Below the pieces are notes generated by a model, which saw only the letters and a program-made list of their open reading frames with translations, was not told the DNA's origin and made no database searches. Shown one piece after another: positions 29,973 through 40,003 of a stretch of DNA of 64,000 bases. Source of the stretch: Streptomyces sp. WM4235 (GTDB lineage: Bacteria; Actinomycetota; Actinomycetes; Streptomycetales; Streptomycetaceae); assembly GCF_001279725.1 (NCBI RefSeq), contig NZ_LGDE01000001.1, positions 203,810 to 267,809 of the forward strand, read 5' to 3'. The translations under genes and the position numbers were made by a program. Position 1 is the stretch's first letter; each line of letters begins with the position of its first letter.

Positions 29973-31592
29973 GTGACCAGCATCAATCCCGCCACCGTCT
30001 CCGTCGTGGTGATCGCGTACAACGACGCCGGGCTCGTGGGCGAGGCCGTCTCCTCGGCTCTCGACCAGGGCCCGGTGGTCGACGAGATCATCGCGGTCAA
30101 CGACGCCTCGTCCGACGACACCGGCCGGGTCCTGGACGAGCTGGCCGCCCGCCACCCCCGCCTGAAGGTCCTGCACCGCACGGAGAACAGCGGAGGCTGC
30201 GGGACCCCGCGCAACGACGGGATCGCGGCCGCGACCGCCCCGTACGTCCTCTTCCTCGACAGCGACGACGTTCTGCCGCCCGGCGCGGCGGACGCCCTCG
30301 TACGGGCCGCCGAACGGCACCGCGCACCGGTGACGGTCGGCGCGTGCGTACGACGCGAACTGCCGCAGCATCAGGACGTGCCCTGGGTACCGGGGCTGTA
30401 CACGCCGGGCGACGTCATCGAGCGGCCCGCCGACCGGCCCGAACTGGTCCGCGACACCCTCTGCGTCAACAAGCTCTACGCGCGCGCCTTCCTCGACGAG
30501 CACGACATCCGCTTCCCCGACGGCCGCTTCGTCTACGAGGATTTCGTCTTCACCGCCCGCGTCCTGGCCGCCGCGCCCCGCGTCGCCGTGATCGACGACC
30601 TCGTCTACGTCTGGCACGTGCGCCGGTCCGCCGCCCAGGTGTCGATCTCCCTCGACCGCGAGGACGTCGCCAACTGGCTCTCCAGGATCGAGGCGCACCG
30701 CACCGCGGCCCGGACCCTCGCCGCCGCCTCCCCGGCACTGGGTCACGCCTGCCAGGTCAAGTTCCTGGAGTACGACCTGCGCATGTACCTGCGGGAACTC
30801 GGCGACGACCCCGACTACCAGGCCGCCTGGTGGACCGCGACGCGCGACTACCTCGACGGCTTCACGGACGCCGTCGTCGAGGCCGCCGGGGCGCACGCGC
30901 GCTGGATCGTACGACTGCTGCGGGCCACCCCGAAGCCGCCCGCCGACGTGGAACGGCTGACCCGCTTCGCCGCCGAGCCCCCGCGGCTGCTGCCGCCGTA
31001 CGCGAGCACCCCGGAGGGGCTGCCCGTGTGGAGCGAGGAGCTCCCCGTGGAGCTGGACGGCATGGCGACGCTGCCGACCGGGGAACTCCCCGTCACCGTC
31101 GACGCCCGCCCGAGCGGAACCGCGGGCCTGCGGATCCGCGTCCACGACATGTACGGACGGCTCGCCGCCGCCGGGCCACGCACCGCGTGGTTGGACTTCC
31201 AGGCGCGCTCGGGCGGGGAACCGGTCCTCGGCGAACCCGTGGAGCTGACCCCCGCGACCGACGGGGACGGCTGGACCGCCGAGCTGCCGTTCCGGCTCAC
31301 CGCGCTCGCGGAGGCCGGACGACGACGCGGCGGACGCGGCATGCAGGCGTGGGGTGTGCGGATCGGAGTGCGGTGTGCGGACGGAAGCTCCCTCGTGATC
31401 CCGCCGCGCCCCCTCGACGACCTGCTGCGACGTCGGGCGCTGCCCAGCAGCCGGTACGGTGTTCTGCTGGCGCAGCCGTACCGCACGGCCGCGGGATCAC
31501 TGGGCGTGCGGCTCGCGCCGGGCGCGTTCGGGGCCATGAGCCTCGTACGCAACCGCCTCGGCCGGGTCAGGGCAGGCCTGCGGTCGAGCTGA
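29973..31592 (+). CDS. Glycosyltransferase family 2 protein with C-terminal beta-rich extension
   Basis: The 539-residue protein begins with a GT-A fold: SVVVIAYNDAGLVGEAVSSAL, then AVNDASSDDT and the metal-binding FLDSDDVLPP. Residues 330-539 form an extra region with repeated short beta-strand patterns (for example LRIRVHDMYGRLAAAGPRTA), shared with the minus-strand GT2 at 32733. It probably adds sugars to a surface polymer at the membrane; the donor is unknown. GTG 29973 is chosen because of the -10 box 7 bases upstream. It opens the glycopolymer island and is followed by galE after 59 bases. Confidence 0.88.
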   Translation: MTSINPATVSVVVIAYNDAGLVGEAVSSALDQGPVVDEIIAVNDASSDDTGRVLDELAARHPRLKVLHRTENSGGCGTPRNDGIAAATAPYVLFLDSDDVLPPGAADALVRAAERHRAPVTVGACVRRELPQHQDVPWVPGLYTPGDVIERPADRPELVRDTLCVNKLYARAFLDEHDIRFPDGRFVYEDFVFTARVLAAAPRVAVIDDLVYVWHVRRSAAQVSISLDREDVANWLSRIEAHRTAARTLAAASPALGHACQVKFLEYDLRMYLRELGDDPDYQAAWWTATRDYLDGFTDAVVEAAGAHARWIVRLLRATPKPPADVERLTRFAAEPPRLLPPYASTPEGLPVWSEELPVELDGMATLPTGELPVTVDARPSGTAGLRIRVHDMYGRLAAAGPRTAWLDFQARSGGEPVLGEPVELTPATDGDGWTAELPFRLTALAEAGRRRGGRGMQAWGVRIGVRCADGSSLVIPPRPLDDLLRRRALPSSRYGVLLAQPYRTAAGSLGVRLAPGAFGAMSLVRNRLGRVRAGLRSS

Positions 31593-31651
31593 CAGAGGGA
31601 CACCGGTCGCAGACGGCCGGCGGAATCGGACAGGACTCGGGAGAACACGGC

Positions 31652-32641
31652 ATGACTTTTCTGATCACCGGTGGCGCCGGATACATCGGCTCGCACGTCG
31701 TCCGCGCGATGCGGCTCGCGGGGGAGGAGGTCGTCGTCCTCGACGACCTGTCCACGGGCAACGAGAACCGCGTCCCGGACGGCGTCCCGCTGGTCATCGG
31801 CTCGGTGCTGGACCGGCCGCTCCTGGACAAGACCCTCGCCGAGCACCGGATCACCGGCGTGGTGCACCTCGCCGGCAAGAAGCAGGTCGGCGAGTCCGTC
31901 GAGAAGCCGCTGTACTACTACCACGAGAACGTGCAGGGCCTCACGGTGCTGCTCCAGGCCGTGGCCGAGGCCGGCATCCGCAACTTCCTCTTCTCCTCCT
32001 CCGCCTCCGTCTACGGCATGCCCGACGTGGACCTGGTCACCGAGGACACCCCCTGCCTGCCCCTGAGCCCGTACGGCGAGACCAAGCTCACCGGCGAGTG
32101 GCTCGTCCGCGCCGCCGGCAAGGCGCACGGCATCTCCACCGCCTGCCTGCGCTACTTCAACGTGGCGGGCGCCGCCACCCCCGAACTCGCGGACACCGGG
32201 GTCTTCAACCTCGTCCCGATGGTGTTCGAGCGCTACGAGGCCGGTGAGGGCGCCCGCATCTTCGGCGACGACTACCCGACCCCGGACGGCACCTGCATCC
32301 GCGACTACATCCACGTCGAGGACCTCGCGGACGCCCACGTGGTGGCGGCCCGCAGGCTCGCCGAGTGGGGCGCCCAGGGCGAGTACAAGGACCTCACCGT
32401 CAACATCGGCCGCGGCGAGGGCGTCTCCGTCCGCGAGATGGTCGAGTTGCTGAACGCCAACACCGGCAACGACCTCGCGCCGGTGGTCACCCCGCGCCGT
32501 CCCGGTGACCCGGCGAAGGTGGTGGCCTCCGCCGACAGGATCGCCGCGGAGCTGGGCTGGAAGGCCCGCCACGACGTCCGCGAGATGATCACCTCGGCGT
32601 GGGCGGGCTGGCAGGCCAACAAGGTGACCGCGCAGCGCTGA
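31652..32641 (+). CDS. galE: UDP-glucose 4-epimerase
   Basis: The 329-residue extended SDR enzyme has the NAD motif GGAGYIGS at 7-14 and the catalytic YxxxK in SPYGETK, with the substrate residue pattern of GalE (RYFNVAGA). It interconverts UDP-Glc and UDP-Gal (or the GlcNAc forms), and so supplies sugar donors for the surrounding glycosyltransferases. ATG 31652 follows GGAGAACACGGC. It is the last plus-strand gene before a bidirectional terminator. Confidence 0.92.
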   Translation: MTFLITGGAGYIGSHVVRAMRLAGEEVVVLDDLSTGNENRVPDGVPLVIGSVLDRPLLDKTLAEHRITGVVHLAGKKQVGESVEKPLYYYHENVQGLTVLLQAVAEAGIRNFLFSSSASVYGMPDVDLVTEDTPCLPLSPYGETKLTGEWLVRAAGKAHGISTACLRYFNVAGAATPELADTGVFNLVPMVFERYEAGEGARIFGDDYPTPDGTCIRDYIHVEDLADAHVVAARRLAEWGAQGEYKDLTVNIGRGEGVSVREMVELLNANTGNDLAPVVTPRRPGDPAKVVASADRIAAELGWKARHDVREMITSAWAGWQANKVTAQR

Positions 32642-32685
32642 GGCCCTGTCGTCTCCCAGGGCCCCGCACTCTGCTTTGAGCATGC

Positions 32686-32726
32686 CACCGGCCCGCCGCC
32701 CCGATCACCCGGGCGGCGGGCCGGTG
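32686..32726. terminator. bidirectional terminator between galE and the convergent GT2
   Basis: A perfect 16-bp stem (32686-32701 with 32711-32726) closes a 9-base loop between two convergent genes. Confidence 0.8.
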
Positions 32727-32732
32727 CGCGTT

Positions 32733-34643
32733 TCAGCGGGCCGGCGCGCGCACGATCCGCGAGACCGTCCGGCGGGCGTGCCGACCGAGCCGGCGGTGCA
32801 ACGGCAGCGGTACCCGTACGGTGAGCGCGGCCCCGTCCGCCGCGTGCACCGGCAGCTCCCGGCTGAACCCCTGGTCCCGTATCCGCAGTCGAACCTGCCA
32901 CTCGCCCTCCGGCACGCCCCGCACCTCCGTGCGCACCCGCAGCCGACCGTCCGGATCGGTGCCGCCCACCGCCGGAGTGGTGAACGGGGCCCGGCCCGGC
33001 GCGTGCAGGACGAAGTCCACCGGGGCGTCCGCCGGCCAGCCCGGTATGGTCGCCGTCGCCTCCAGGACCGGGGCGCGCACGACCCGGGCGGCGGCCGTGC
33101 CGCGCGCGTCGGCGGCCAGGGGTATCCGGGTGGCGCCCAGGTCGAGGTTGACGTGCTGGTGCGCCTCGGAGTGGAACACCGTCGCGGCCTGCGGCGGCTC
33201 CCCGGGCGTGCCGTGCACGATCCGGGGCACCGGGGCGGCGTCGTACTCGGCGGCCTTCGGCCTCGGCAGCCAGGCCTCCTTGACGAGGGAGCCCGCCGCC
33301 ACCGCGACCCGTACGGTCCATATGCCGTCATCGAGCCGGAGGCCCTCGGCGGCCCGGTTGACGTCCACCGCCGCCTCGTAACCACCCCGCTCGTCGGTCC
33401 GCGCCGCCGGTATCCGGATGGTGTGGCCCTGCCGCCGCAGCAGCAGCGCCACCTCCTGCGCCGCGGCCCCGCCCATGCCGTCGAGCCGGGCCGTCCCGCG
33501 CAGCCGCAGCACCGGACCGTCCCAGCTGTACGAGGCCAGCTCCTGCCGCAGCACCACCCGCGAGGTGAGGTCGTACAGCTCGTCGGGGAGACCGGCGCCG
33601 GGGGCCCGGAAGAACGGGTACGCGGCGAAGGCGCGACCGCCCTCGATCACGGCGGGACCCAGAGCGTCCGCGGTGTCGGCGGTGACGACGGCGGTCAGCT
33701 CGCGGGTACGACCCGCCTTGATCAGATGGGCGCGCAGCCGCAGCCGGGGCGGCAACGCGGCGCTGATCCGCTCGGTCAGGTAGGTCTCGACGAGCGGCTC
33801 GGCCGCCCGGACCATCGCCTCGCGGCCCGCCTCGTCCCGAGCCAGGTACGGCTCGGCGAACATGCTCAGCACCTCGCCGTGGAAATGGCGCTCCATGAGC
33901 TTGTCCCGCTCGGGACCGGCCGGCACGTGCTCGGCCACCATCTCCAGGATCCCGCCGACGTAGGCCAGCTGCGCCACCCAGTCGACGTCCTGCTGCGTGG
34001 CGTTCGTGCCGTCGCCGCGGCCCTCCAGGTAGTAGCAGTCGTGATCGGCCACCACCGATATCCGGCGGGCGTGCAGCAGGGCGTGCGCGCCGAACGGGAG
34101 GTCCTCGCCGAGCAGCCGGCCCTCGGTGAACCGCAACCGGTGCGCGTCGACCAGACTGCGGCGCCACAGCTTGTAGGCGGCGAGCGTCCAGTACACGGGG
34201 GAGTCGTGGAGGGAGACCTCGGGGCTGGTGGTGCGCAGGTCCACCGGGGCGGCCCGCCCGTTGACCCCGACGATCCGCCCGTACACCACGTCGGAGTCCT
34301 GCTCCTCGGCCATCCGGACCAGCCGCTCCAAGGCCTCCGGGCCCAGGTAGTCGTCCGAGTCGAGGAAGAACAGGAAGTCGCCGCTCGACGCGTCGATCCC
34401 GACGTTGCGCGGCTTCCCGGCGCCACCGGAGGCGGCCTGGTGGATCACGGTGGTGTTCGGGTGCCGCGCCGCCCAGGTGTCCAGCCAGTCCCCGGAGCCG
34501 TCGGTCGAGCCGTCGTCCACGACGATGACCTCGATCCGGTCCGCCGTGAGGGTCTGGGCGGCCACCGAGTCGAAGCAGCGCCGCAGGTAGCGCCGGGTGT
34601 TGTGCACGGGTATGACGACGCTGACGCTCGCGCGGGAGCCCAT
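32733..34643 (-). CDS. Glycosyltransferase family 2 protein with C-terminal beta-rich extension
   Basis: The 636-residue protein starts MGSRASVSVVIPVHNTRRYL with a GT-A domain (VVDDGSTDGSGDWL, FLDSDDYLGPEALE) in the first 320 residues. The rest contains beta-rich modules similar to the GT2 at 29973, possibly for polymer binding. ATG 34643 is chosen over ATG 34673 because GAGGAA lies 7 bases upstream. It is the last gene of the minus-strand glycosylation run and is separated from the upstream GT4 gene by a hairpin. The donor and acceptor cannot be predicted. Confidence 0.87.
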   Translation of the reverse strand: MGSRASVSVVIPVHNTRRYLRRCFDSVAAQTLTADRIEVIVVDDGSTDGSGDWLDTWAARHPNTTVIHQAASGGAGKPRNVGIDASSGDFLFFLDSDDYLGPEALERLVRMAEEQDSDVVYGRIVGVNGRAAPVDLRTTSPEVSLHDSPVYWTLAAYKLWRRSLVDAHRLRFTEGRLLGEDLPFGAHALLHARRISVVADHDCYYLEGRGDGTNATQQDVDWVAQLAYVGGILEMVAEHVPAGPERDKLMERHFHGEVLSMFAEPYLARDEAGREAMVRAAEPLVETYLTERISAALPPRLRLRAHLIKAGRTRELTAVVTADTADALGPAVIEGGRAFAAYPFFRAPGAGLPDELYDLTSRVVLRQELASYSWDGPVLRLRGTARLDGMGGAAAQEVALLLRRQGHTIRIPAARTDERGGYEAAVDVNRAAEGLRLDDGIWTVRVAVAAGSLVKEAWLPRPKAAEYDAAPVPRIVHGTPGEPPQAATVFHSEAHQHVNLDLGATRIPLAADARGTAAARVVRAPVLEATATIPGWPADAPVDFVLHAPGRAPFTTPAVGGTDPDGRLRVRTEVRGVPEGEWQVRLRIRDQGFSRELPVHAADGAALTVRVPLPLHRRLGRHARRTVSRIVRAPAR

Positions 34644-34715
34644 GGGCGGTTCCTCGGATCGGCTGGATGACATCGGCTGCTCGGCGGCCTCTTGCCCCTC
34701 CGTCGAGGGTACGTG

Positions 34716-34749
34716 GACGGGCCACCACCGAAAAGGGTGATGGCCCGTC
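34716..34749 (-). terminator. terminator after the GT4 gene
   Basis: GACGGGCCACCACC (34716-34729) pairs with 34736-34749 with one mismatch and a 6-base loop. It lies between the GT4 stop and the start of the next minus-strand gene. Confidence 0.65.
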
Positions 34750-34791
34750 GTCCTGCTCCGCTGTTCCCGCTGTTCGCGCTCTGCCCGCGGG

Positions 34792-36024
34792 TCAGCGGTG
34801 CAGCAGCGTGAAGAGCTCCTCCCAGCGCCTGCTGATCTCCTCCGTGGAGTACCGCTGGATGTCCTCGCGGGCCTGCTCGCCCATCCGGTCGCGCAGCTCG
34901 CGGTCGGACATCAGCGCGTCCAGGCGGCGACCGAACTCGCCGGTGTTCCCGGGCGGGGCGATGAGGCCGTTGACCCCGTCCGTGATGATCTCGTGGACAC
35001 CGGGGGCCACGTCGAAGGCGACGCAGGGCACCGCGGTCGCCATGGCCTCCATCAGGGCGAGGGGGAAACCCTCACCGCGCGAGGACAGGGCGAACACCGC
35101 GCTGTCGCGCAACGCGCCCGGCACGTCGGAGGTGCGACCCATCCACTCCACCGAGGAGGAGATCTCCAGCTGGGCGCACTGCTTCTTCAGCGCCTCCTCC
35201 TCCGGACCGGAGCCGTAGAGCGTCAGCACCCACCCGGGGTGCTTCGGCGCCACCTCCGCCCAGGAGTCGAGGAGCATGTCCACGCCCTTCTCCTCGTGCA
35301 GCCGGCCGATGCTGACCACGCGCTTGGCGGTCCGCGGGGACGGCTCCTCGGGGAAGAACGGCAGCGGGTTCGGCATGGAGCCCACGTTGTCCATCCGCTG
35401 GCGGATCCACAGGTCCGCGTCCTCGCGGGTGAGGGCCAGCATCCGGTCCACGTTCTTGTAGAACCGCTTGACCCGCCCGAACCGGGAGGACCTGCGGCAG
35501 GTCTCGAAGGACTCGTGGCTCATGCCGACGAGCTTGAGACCGGAGGTGTCCGCCATGGCCACCCACTCCATCGCCCAGACCTGGCTCACGATGACCACGG
35601 CCCCCGGGCGGGCCGCCCGGAACAGCGCGGTCAGCTTCGCGGCCTGCGCCCGCATGCCCGCGTCGCGTGCGGCCCGGCGCCGGCGCTCGATGATGTCGAG
35701 CTTGCCCTTGAGACCCCTGAGGGCCTTGATGGAGGGCGGGTGCTCGTCGTACAGGGTGGTGGTGCGGTACGGCAGGTCCTCGCCCAGGTCGGCGCGCCGC
35801 CCCTCGGGGGCCGGCACGATGCCCACCACGTGGACGGTGTGTCCGCGCTCCGAGAAGATCCGGGCCATCTGGTGGGACCAGCTGGTGATGCCACCCAGCT
35901 CGTCCACGCTGTTGGAGACCAGGAAGATGTCCCGGGGTCGGCCGTCGTTCGTACCGGTCATCACAGCCCCCGTCGTCGCGGTCGCGGGGTTCGTCACGGT
36001 CGTCGTCTCGATCACCTCGGACAT
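34792..36024 (-). CDS. Glycosyltransferase family 4 protein
   Basis: The 410-residue GT-B protein has the N-terminal acceptor domain with SNSVDELGGITSWSHQMARIF and a C-terminal donor domain with VSIGRLHEEKGVDMLLDSW and the retaining E-x7-E signature area (SSRGEGFPLALMEAMATAVP). ATG 36024 overlaps the stop of the preceding TagF-fusion gene by one base (TGATG), so they are coupled. This start is four codons inside the longest frame. It probably builds part of a surface glycopolymer in the cytoplasm. Confidence 0.9.
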   Translation of the reverse strand: MSEVIETTTVTNPATATTGAVMTGTNDGRPRDIFLVSNSVDELGGITSWSHQMARIFSERGHTVHVVGIVPAPEGRRADLGEDLPYRTTTLYDEHPPSIKALRGLKGKLDIIERRRRAARDAGMRAQAAKLTALFRAARPGAVVIVSQVWAMEWVAMADTSGLKLVGMSHESFETCRRSSRFGRVKRFYKNVDRMLALTREDADLWIRQRMDNVGSMPNPLPFFPEEPSPRTAKRVVSIGRLHEEKGVDMLLDSWAEVAPKHPGWVLTLYGSGPEEEALKKQCAQLEISSSVEWMGRTSDVPGALRDSAVFALSSRGEGFPLALMEAMATAVPCVAFDVAPGVHEIITDGVNGLIAPPGNTGEFGRRLDALMSDRELRDRMGEQAREDIQRYSTEEISRRWEELFTLLHR

Positions 36025-38870
36025 CAGCGGCTCCACCCGGAGAAGAACGTGTCGACGATCCGCTCGGCGGCGTTGCCCCGGTCGTACTCGCCGAACTCGG
36101 CCACGAAGCGCTTGCGGGCCTCGGCGTGCGGGTCCTGCGCCGCGTCGAGGCTCTTCAGGACGTCGTGGAACTCCTCCTCGGTCCGGAACACCGGGCCCGG
36201 GGCGTGCTCCACCAGGTCGAAGTAGGTGCCGCGCTCCTCGTGCACGTACGAGTCGTAGTCGTACGCGAAGAAGAGGATCGGCCGGTCCAGCAGCGCGTAG
36301 TCGAACATCACGGAGGAGTAGTCCGTGATCAGCGCGTCGGACAGCTCCATCAGCGGCATCACGTCGTGCCGCGCGGACACGTCGATGACCTTGCCCTTGG
36401 CCGTCGGCGGCAGCACCACGTGGTTGAGGTAGTGCGCCCGGACGAGCAGGACGTACTGATCACCGAACTCCTCGGTGAACTTCTCCACGTCGAACGGCAT
36501 CGGGAACGCACCCGGCGTACGGAACGTCGGCGCGTACAACAGGACCTTCTTGTCGGCGGGAATGCCGAGCTCGGCGGCCAGCGCACCGCGCTCGCGGCGC
36601 CCGTCCGGCGCGACCTCGGCCTGCCGGGCCCGCACGAGCGCGTCGTTGCGCGGGTAACCCACCCGCAGCAGCTTCGATTCGCCGATCCGGAAGGCCTTCG
36701 CGAGGGTCCGCACGTCGTGCTCCGAGCGGCACACGAAGTGGTCGAAGCGGCTCAGGTGCCTCTCCTCCGCGGCCTGCTGCGCGTGCGTGGCCGCCTTCAG
36801 ACCGGGCTGGTCGAAGCCCATCTTCTTGAGCGCGGACCCGTGCCAGGTCTGGATGTACGTGGTGTCGGGCCGCTTGGCGAGCTTCAGCGGGTAGCTCTGG
36901 TTGTCCACCCAGAACTCCGCCCGGGCCAGCGCCTTCAGGTAGGGCAGCGACCAGCGGCGCACCAGATGGGCGTCCGCGGGGAAGTCCTTCGGGCTGCCCG
37001 CGTACGACCAGAACGCCTCGAACTCCAGACCGCGGCTGCGCATTTCCTCGTAGATGGCGCGCGGGCTGTCGCTGTACTGCTTGCCGAGCATGCTCTCGAA
37101 GACGATGGTGCGCTTCTTCACCGGCAGCCGGCCGTAGACCTCGTGGAAGAGGCGCAGCTTGGTCTTCTCCGAGGTCAGCGTCTTGCGCAGCTCCTTGGCC
37201 CGGCGGTAGCCGGCCTTGGCCAGCTTGCCGGGCCTGCCGCGCACGGCGCTCTGGATCAGTTCCTCGATCCGCTCGTTGTCGTGCCGGGCGGAGACCAGCC
37301 TGAAGGCCAGGTGGCCCTTGGCCGTGGGCTGCGGCTCGATGTGGTCCGCGACCAGACGGGTCAGGCGCGGCTTGACGGGCAGCAGACCGCTGCCGAGCTC
37401 GCTCTCGCCGATGGTCAGGCGCGTGTTGGTCTTCGCGCCGTCGACGTCCAGGATGACGCGGACGTCCCAGACGGAGTCGATGATGCCCAGCGGACGGAGC
37501 TTGGCACTGAGGTCGACGTCGGCTTCCCAGGAGATGATGCTGCCCTCGTTGCGCAGCGCCTTCACGGGGAAGTTGAACGTCTGCAGGCTGCGGCGGCGGG
37601 CCCGGAACTCGACCTGGCCCTTGATCTTCGCCTCGGGCCTGATGACACCCAGCGGGTTGGTGATGCGGCCCGCGAGCCGCACGGTGCCCTCGGCCTCCGC
37701 GTAGCGCGTCAGCTCGTTGCGCAGGAACAGTTCCCGGATCGGCTTCTGGTGGTAACCGAGGTCCGTGACGTCGAGCACGCTGCGGGCGAACTCGTCGTCG
37801 AGGTGCTCGGCGCACCAGTAGATCCGGCCGTCCTTCTTGGCGAGCGGGGAGGACACCTTGTTCCGGTGGGTCAGGGTGTCCACGGCGGGCAGCAGGTTGT
37901 CCCAGTCGCCCTGCTGGAGCAGGTAGGCGCAGATGGCCTGGATGGGCTGGACCCGGGTGTACGCCTCGCGGTCGAGACCCTCCAGGTAGCCGCGGGAGAG
38001 TTCGGCGAACTCGCGCCGGTAGGACTCGTCGCGGAACGGCAGGTCACGCAGGTGCAGCACGAGGTCGTGCTTGAGGAACTTGACGTCCTTGGCCGTCTGC
38101 ATCTCGGTCATGCCGCGCTGCGCCAGGAGGGCGTCGATCCGCCGGTGGATCTCCAGCCGGTGGATGTAGTTGGTCATCTCGTGCCGGCGGTTGGTCACGG
38201 ACTTGACCTTGGCCTGCGCGTAGACGTTCCAGAAGTACACCTGGTTCGGGATGAGGGTGATCTTCTTCGCGGCGAGGTAGGCCTCGGCGATGAACATCAG
38301 GTCCTCGTACAGCATCCCCTTCGGGAAGAGGAGGTTGTTGTCGAGGAGGAAGTCGCGGCGGTAGCACTTGTTCGTGGACAGCGTGTCCCACACGAACAGG
38401 TCCGGCAGCTCGCTGACCGAGTTCAGGGTGCGGGTGGTGCGGTACAGCCACGCGTACCATTCGTCGCGCTTCTGGTTGCGGGTGTCCTTGTGGACCCGCA
38501 CGCACAGCCCCGAGACGATGTCGGCGTCCGTCCGCTCGGCGGCCTCCAGCATGTTGCGGCAGGCGTTCACCTCAAGGACGTCGTCGCTGTCCAGGAACAT
38601 GACGTAGCGGCCCTCGGCATGGCCGATGCCGACGTTGCGGGGCTCGCCGCCGGCGCCGCTGTTCTCGGGCAACTGGTAGGCACGCACCCGCCCCGGGTGC
38701 GCTGCTTCGAGTTCCTTGGCGACCTCGAAGGAACGGTCCTTGCTGCAGTCGTCCACGATCACGACTTCGACCCCGTGCAGGGTCTGGTCCAAAACCGACT
38801 GGACGGCTGTCGGCAGACGCTCTGCGTCGTTGTAGACGATGACGACCACGGAGACGTCAGGCACGTGCAC
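36024..38870 (-). CDS. GT2 - CDP-glycerol glycerophosphotransferase (TagF-like) fusion
   Basis: The 948-residue protein joins an N-terminal GT-A glycosyltransferase (1 to about 330: SVVVIVYNDAERLPTAVQ, FLDSDDVLEV) to a C-terminal Glyphos_transf domain from about residue 585 (RTIVFESMLGKQYSDSPRAI; TYIQTWHGSALKKMG; ITDYSSVMFDYALLDRPI). The latter is the TagF/TagB signature, so the protein should add sugar and polyol-phosphate units to a teichoic-acid-like polymer. Between them lies a linker of about 250 residues. GTG 38870 has AAAGGG 6 bases upstream; GTG 38864 is an alternative. It leads the minus-strand GT4-GT2 group and is divergent from the GT2/GtrA pair. Confidence 0.9.
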   Translation of the reverse strand: MHVPDVSVVVIVYNDAERLPTAVQSVLDQTLHGVEVVIVDDCSKDRSFEVAKELEAAHPGRVRAYQLPENSGAGGEPRNVGIGHAEGRYVMFLDSDDVLEVNACRNMLEAAERTDADIVSGLCVRVHKDTRNQKRDEWYAWLYRTTRTLNSVSELPDLFVWDTLSTNKCYRRDFLLDNNLLFPKGMLYEDLMFIAEAYLAAKKITLIPNQVYFWNVYAQAKVKSVTNRRHEMTNYIHRLEIHRRIDALLAQRGMTEMQTAKDVKFLKHDLVLHLRDLPFRDESYRREFAELSRGYLEGLDREAYTRVQPIQAICAYLLQQGDWDNLLPAVDTLTHRNKVSSPLAKKDGRIYWCAEHLDDEFARSVLDVTDLGYHQKPIRELFLRNELTRYAEAEGTVRLAGRITNPLGVIRPEAKIKGQVEFRARRRSLQTFNFPVKALRNEGSIISWEADVDLSAKLRPLGIIDSVWDVRVILDVDGAKTNTRLTIGESELGSGLLPVKPRLTRLVADHIEPQPTAKGHLAFRLVSARHDNERIEELIQSAVRGRPGKLAKAGYRRAKELRKTLTSEKTKLRLFHEVYGRLPVKKRTIVFESMLGKQYSDSPRAIYEEMRSRGLEFEAFWSYAGSPKDFPADAHLVRRWSLPYLKALARAEFWVDNQSYPLKLAKRPDTTYIQTWHGSALKKMGFDQPGLKAATHAQQAAEERHLSRFDHFVCRSEHDVRTLAKAFRIGESKLLRVGYPRNDALVRARQAEVAPDGRRERGALAAELGIPADKKVLLYAPTFRTPGAFPMPFDVEKFTEEFGDQYVLLVRAHYLNHVVLPPTAKGKVIDVSARHDVMPLMELSDALITDYSSVMFDYALLDRPILFFAYDYDSYVHEERGTYFDLVEHAPGPVFRTEEEFHDVLKSLDAAQDPHAEARKRFVAEFGEYDRGNAAERIVDTFFSGWSR

Positions 38871-39025
38871 CTCGATCCCTTTGTTCCATTGCGTTTATCC
38901 CGACAAAGCTACCGTGTGCGGCACTCGACTCGGGCAGCGCGGCTCGGCCGTGCATACTTCTCAAGAGGTGGTGGTGTCGAGTCAGTCGTCGACAATCACC
39001 CGTTCGGATCCGGCAGGAAGTGTTC

Positions 39026-40003
39026 ATGACCAAGCTGTCCGTAGTTGTTCCTTGCTACAACGAAGAAGCCGTCATCGACCGCTTCGACGCAGAGATCCGC
39101 AGGGTTCTCGACGCCCTGCCCATCGAGTACGAGGTTTGCTACGTCGATGACGGTAGCCGGGACGGCACGCTGGAGAAACTTCGCAAGATCGCCGCGGAGT
39201 ACGGGGACCAGACGCGCTACGTCTCCTTCAGCCGGAACTTCGGCAAGGAGTCGGGCATGCTCGCCGGGCTGCGCGAGGCCACCGGCGACGCCGTGGTGAT
39301 CATGGACGCGGACCTCCAGCACCCGCCGGAGCTCATCGCCACCATGCTCGAGCACTACCGGCAGGGGCACGACCAGGTCATCGCGCGCCGCACCCGCGAG
39401 GGCGACAAGAAGGTCCGTTCCGCCCTCAGCCGCATGTACTACCGAGGCGTCAACCGCTGGGTGGACGTCGAGCTCACCGACGGGGTCGGAGACTTCCGGC
39501 TGCTCTCGCGCCCCGCCGTGGACGCCCTGCTCGCGCTCCCCGAGTACAACCGCTTCTCCAAGGGACTCTTCTCCTGGATCGGCTTCGACACGGTCCACTT
39601 CGACTACCGCAACGCCCAGCGCGAGGCCGGCGAGACGAAGTGGAAGTTCGGCGCCCTGCTGAACTACGGCATGGACGGGTTGATCTCCTTCAACAACCGT
39701 CCGCTCCGGATCGGGATCTGGCTCGGCGTGTCGTTGGTCGCACTCACCGGCCTCTACGCCCTGTGGACCACCGTGATGGCGATCACGTACGGGGTCGAGT
39801 CCCCGGGTTACGTCACGCTCGTGGCGCTCATCACAGGCCTGGGTGGCGTACAGATGATCATGCTTGGGCTGATCGGCGAGTACATCGGCCGCATCTACTA
39901 CGAGTCCAAGCGCCGCCCGCACTTCCTGGTCAAGGAAGCGCACGGCGCGGAGCGGGTGCCCGGCGTCTCCGAAGCCGTGATCTCGGAGCGCAGCCGCCGA
40001 TGA
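39026..40003 (+). CDS. Polyprenyl-phosphate glycosyltransferase (DPM1/GtrB-like)
   Basis: The 325-residue GT2 has a GT-A domain (LSVVVPCYNEEAVIDRF, DDGSRDGT, IMDADLQHPPEL) and two C-terminal membrane helices (about 227-255 and 265-290). These features match enzymes that charge polyprenyl phosphate with a sugar (GtrB, ArnC, Dpm1). ATG 39026 is chosen because AGGAAG is 5 bases upstream; in-frame GTG 39020 is less likely. The stop overlaps the GtrA start (ATGA), so the enzyme and its flippase-like partner are coupled. Confidence 0.92.
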   Translation: MTKLSVVVPCYNEEAVIDRFDAEIRRVLDALPIEYEVCYVDDGSRDGTLEKLRKIAAEYGDQTRYVSFSRNFGKESGMLAGLREATGDAVVIMDADLQHPPELIATMLEHYRQGHDQVIARRTREGDKKVRSALSRMYYRGVNRWVDVELTDGVGDFRLLSRPAVDALLALPEYNRFSKGLFSWIGFDTVHFDYRNAQREAGETKWKFGALLNYGMDGLISFNNRPLRIGIWLGVSLVALTGLYALWTTVMAITYGVESPGYVTLVALITGLGGVQMIMLGLIGEYIGRIYYESKRRPHFLVKEAHGAERVPGVSEAVISERSRR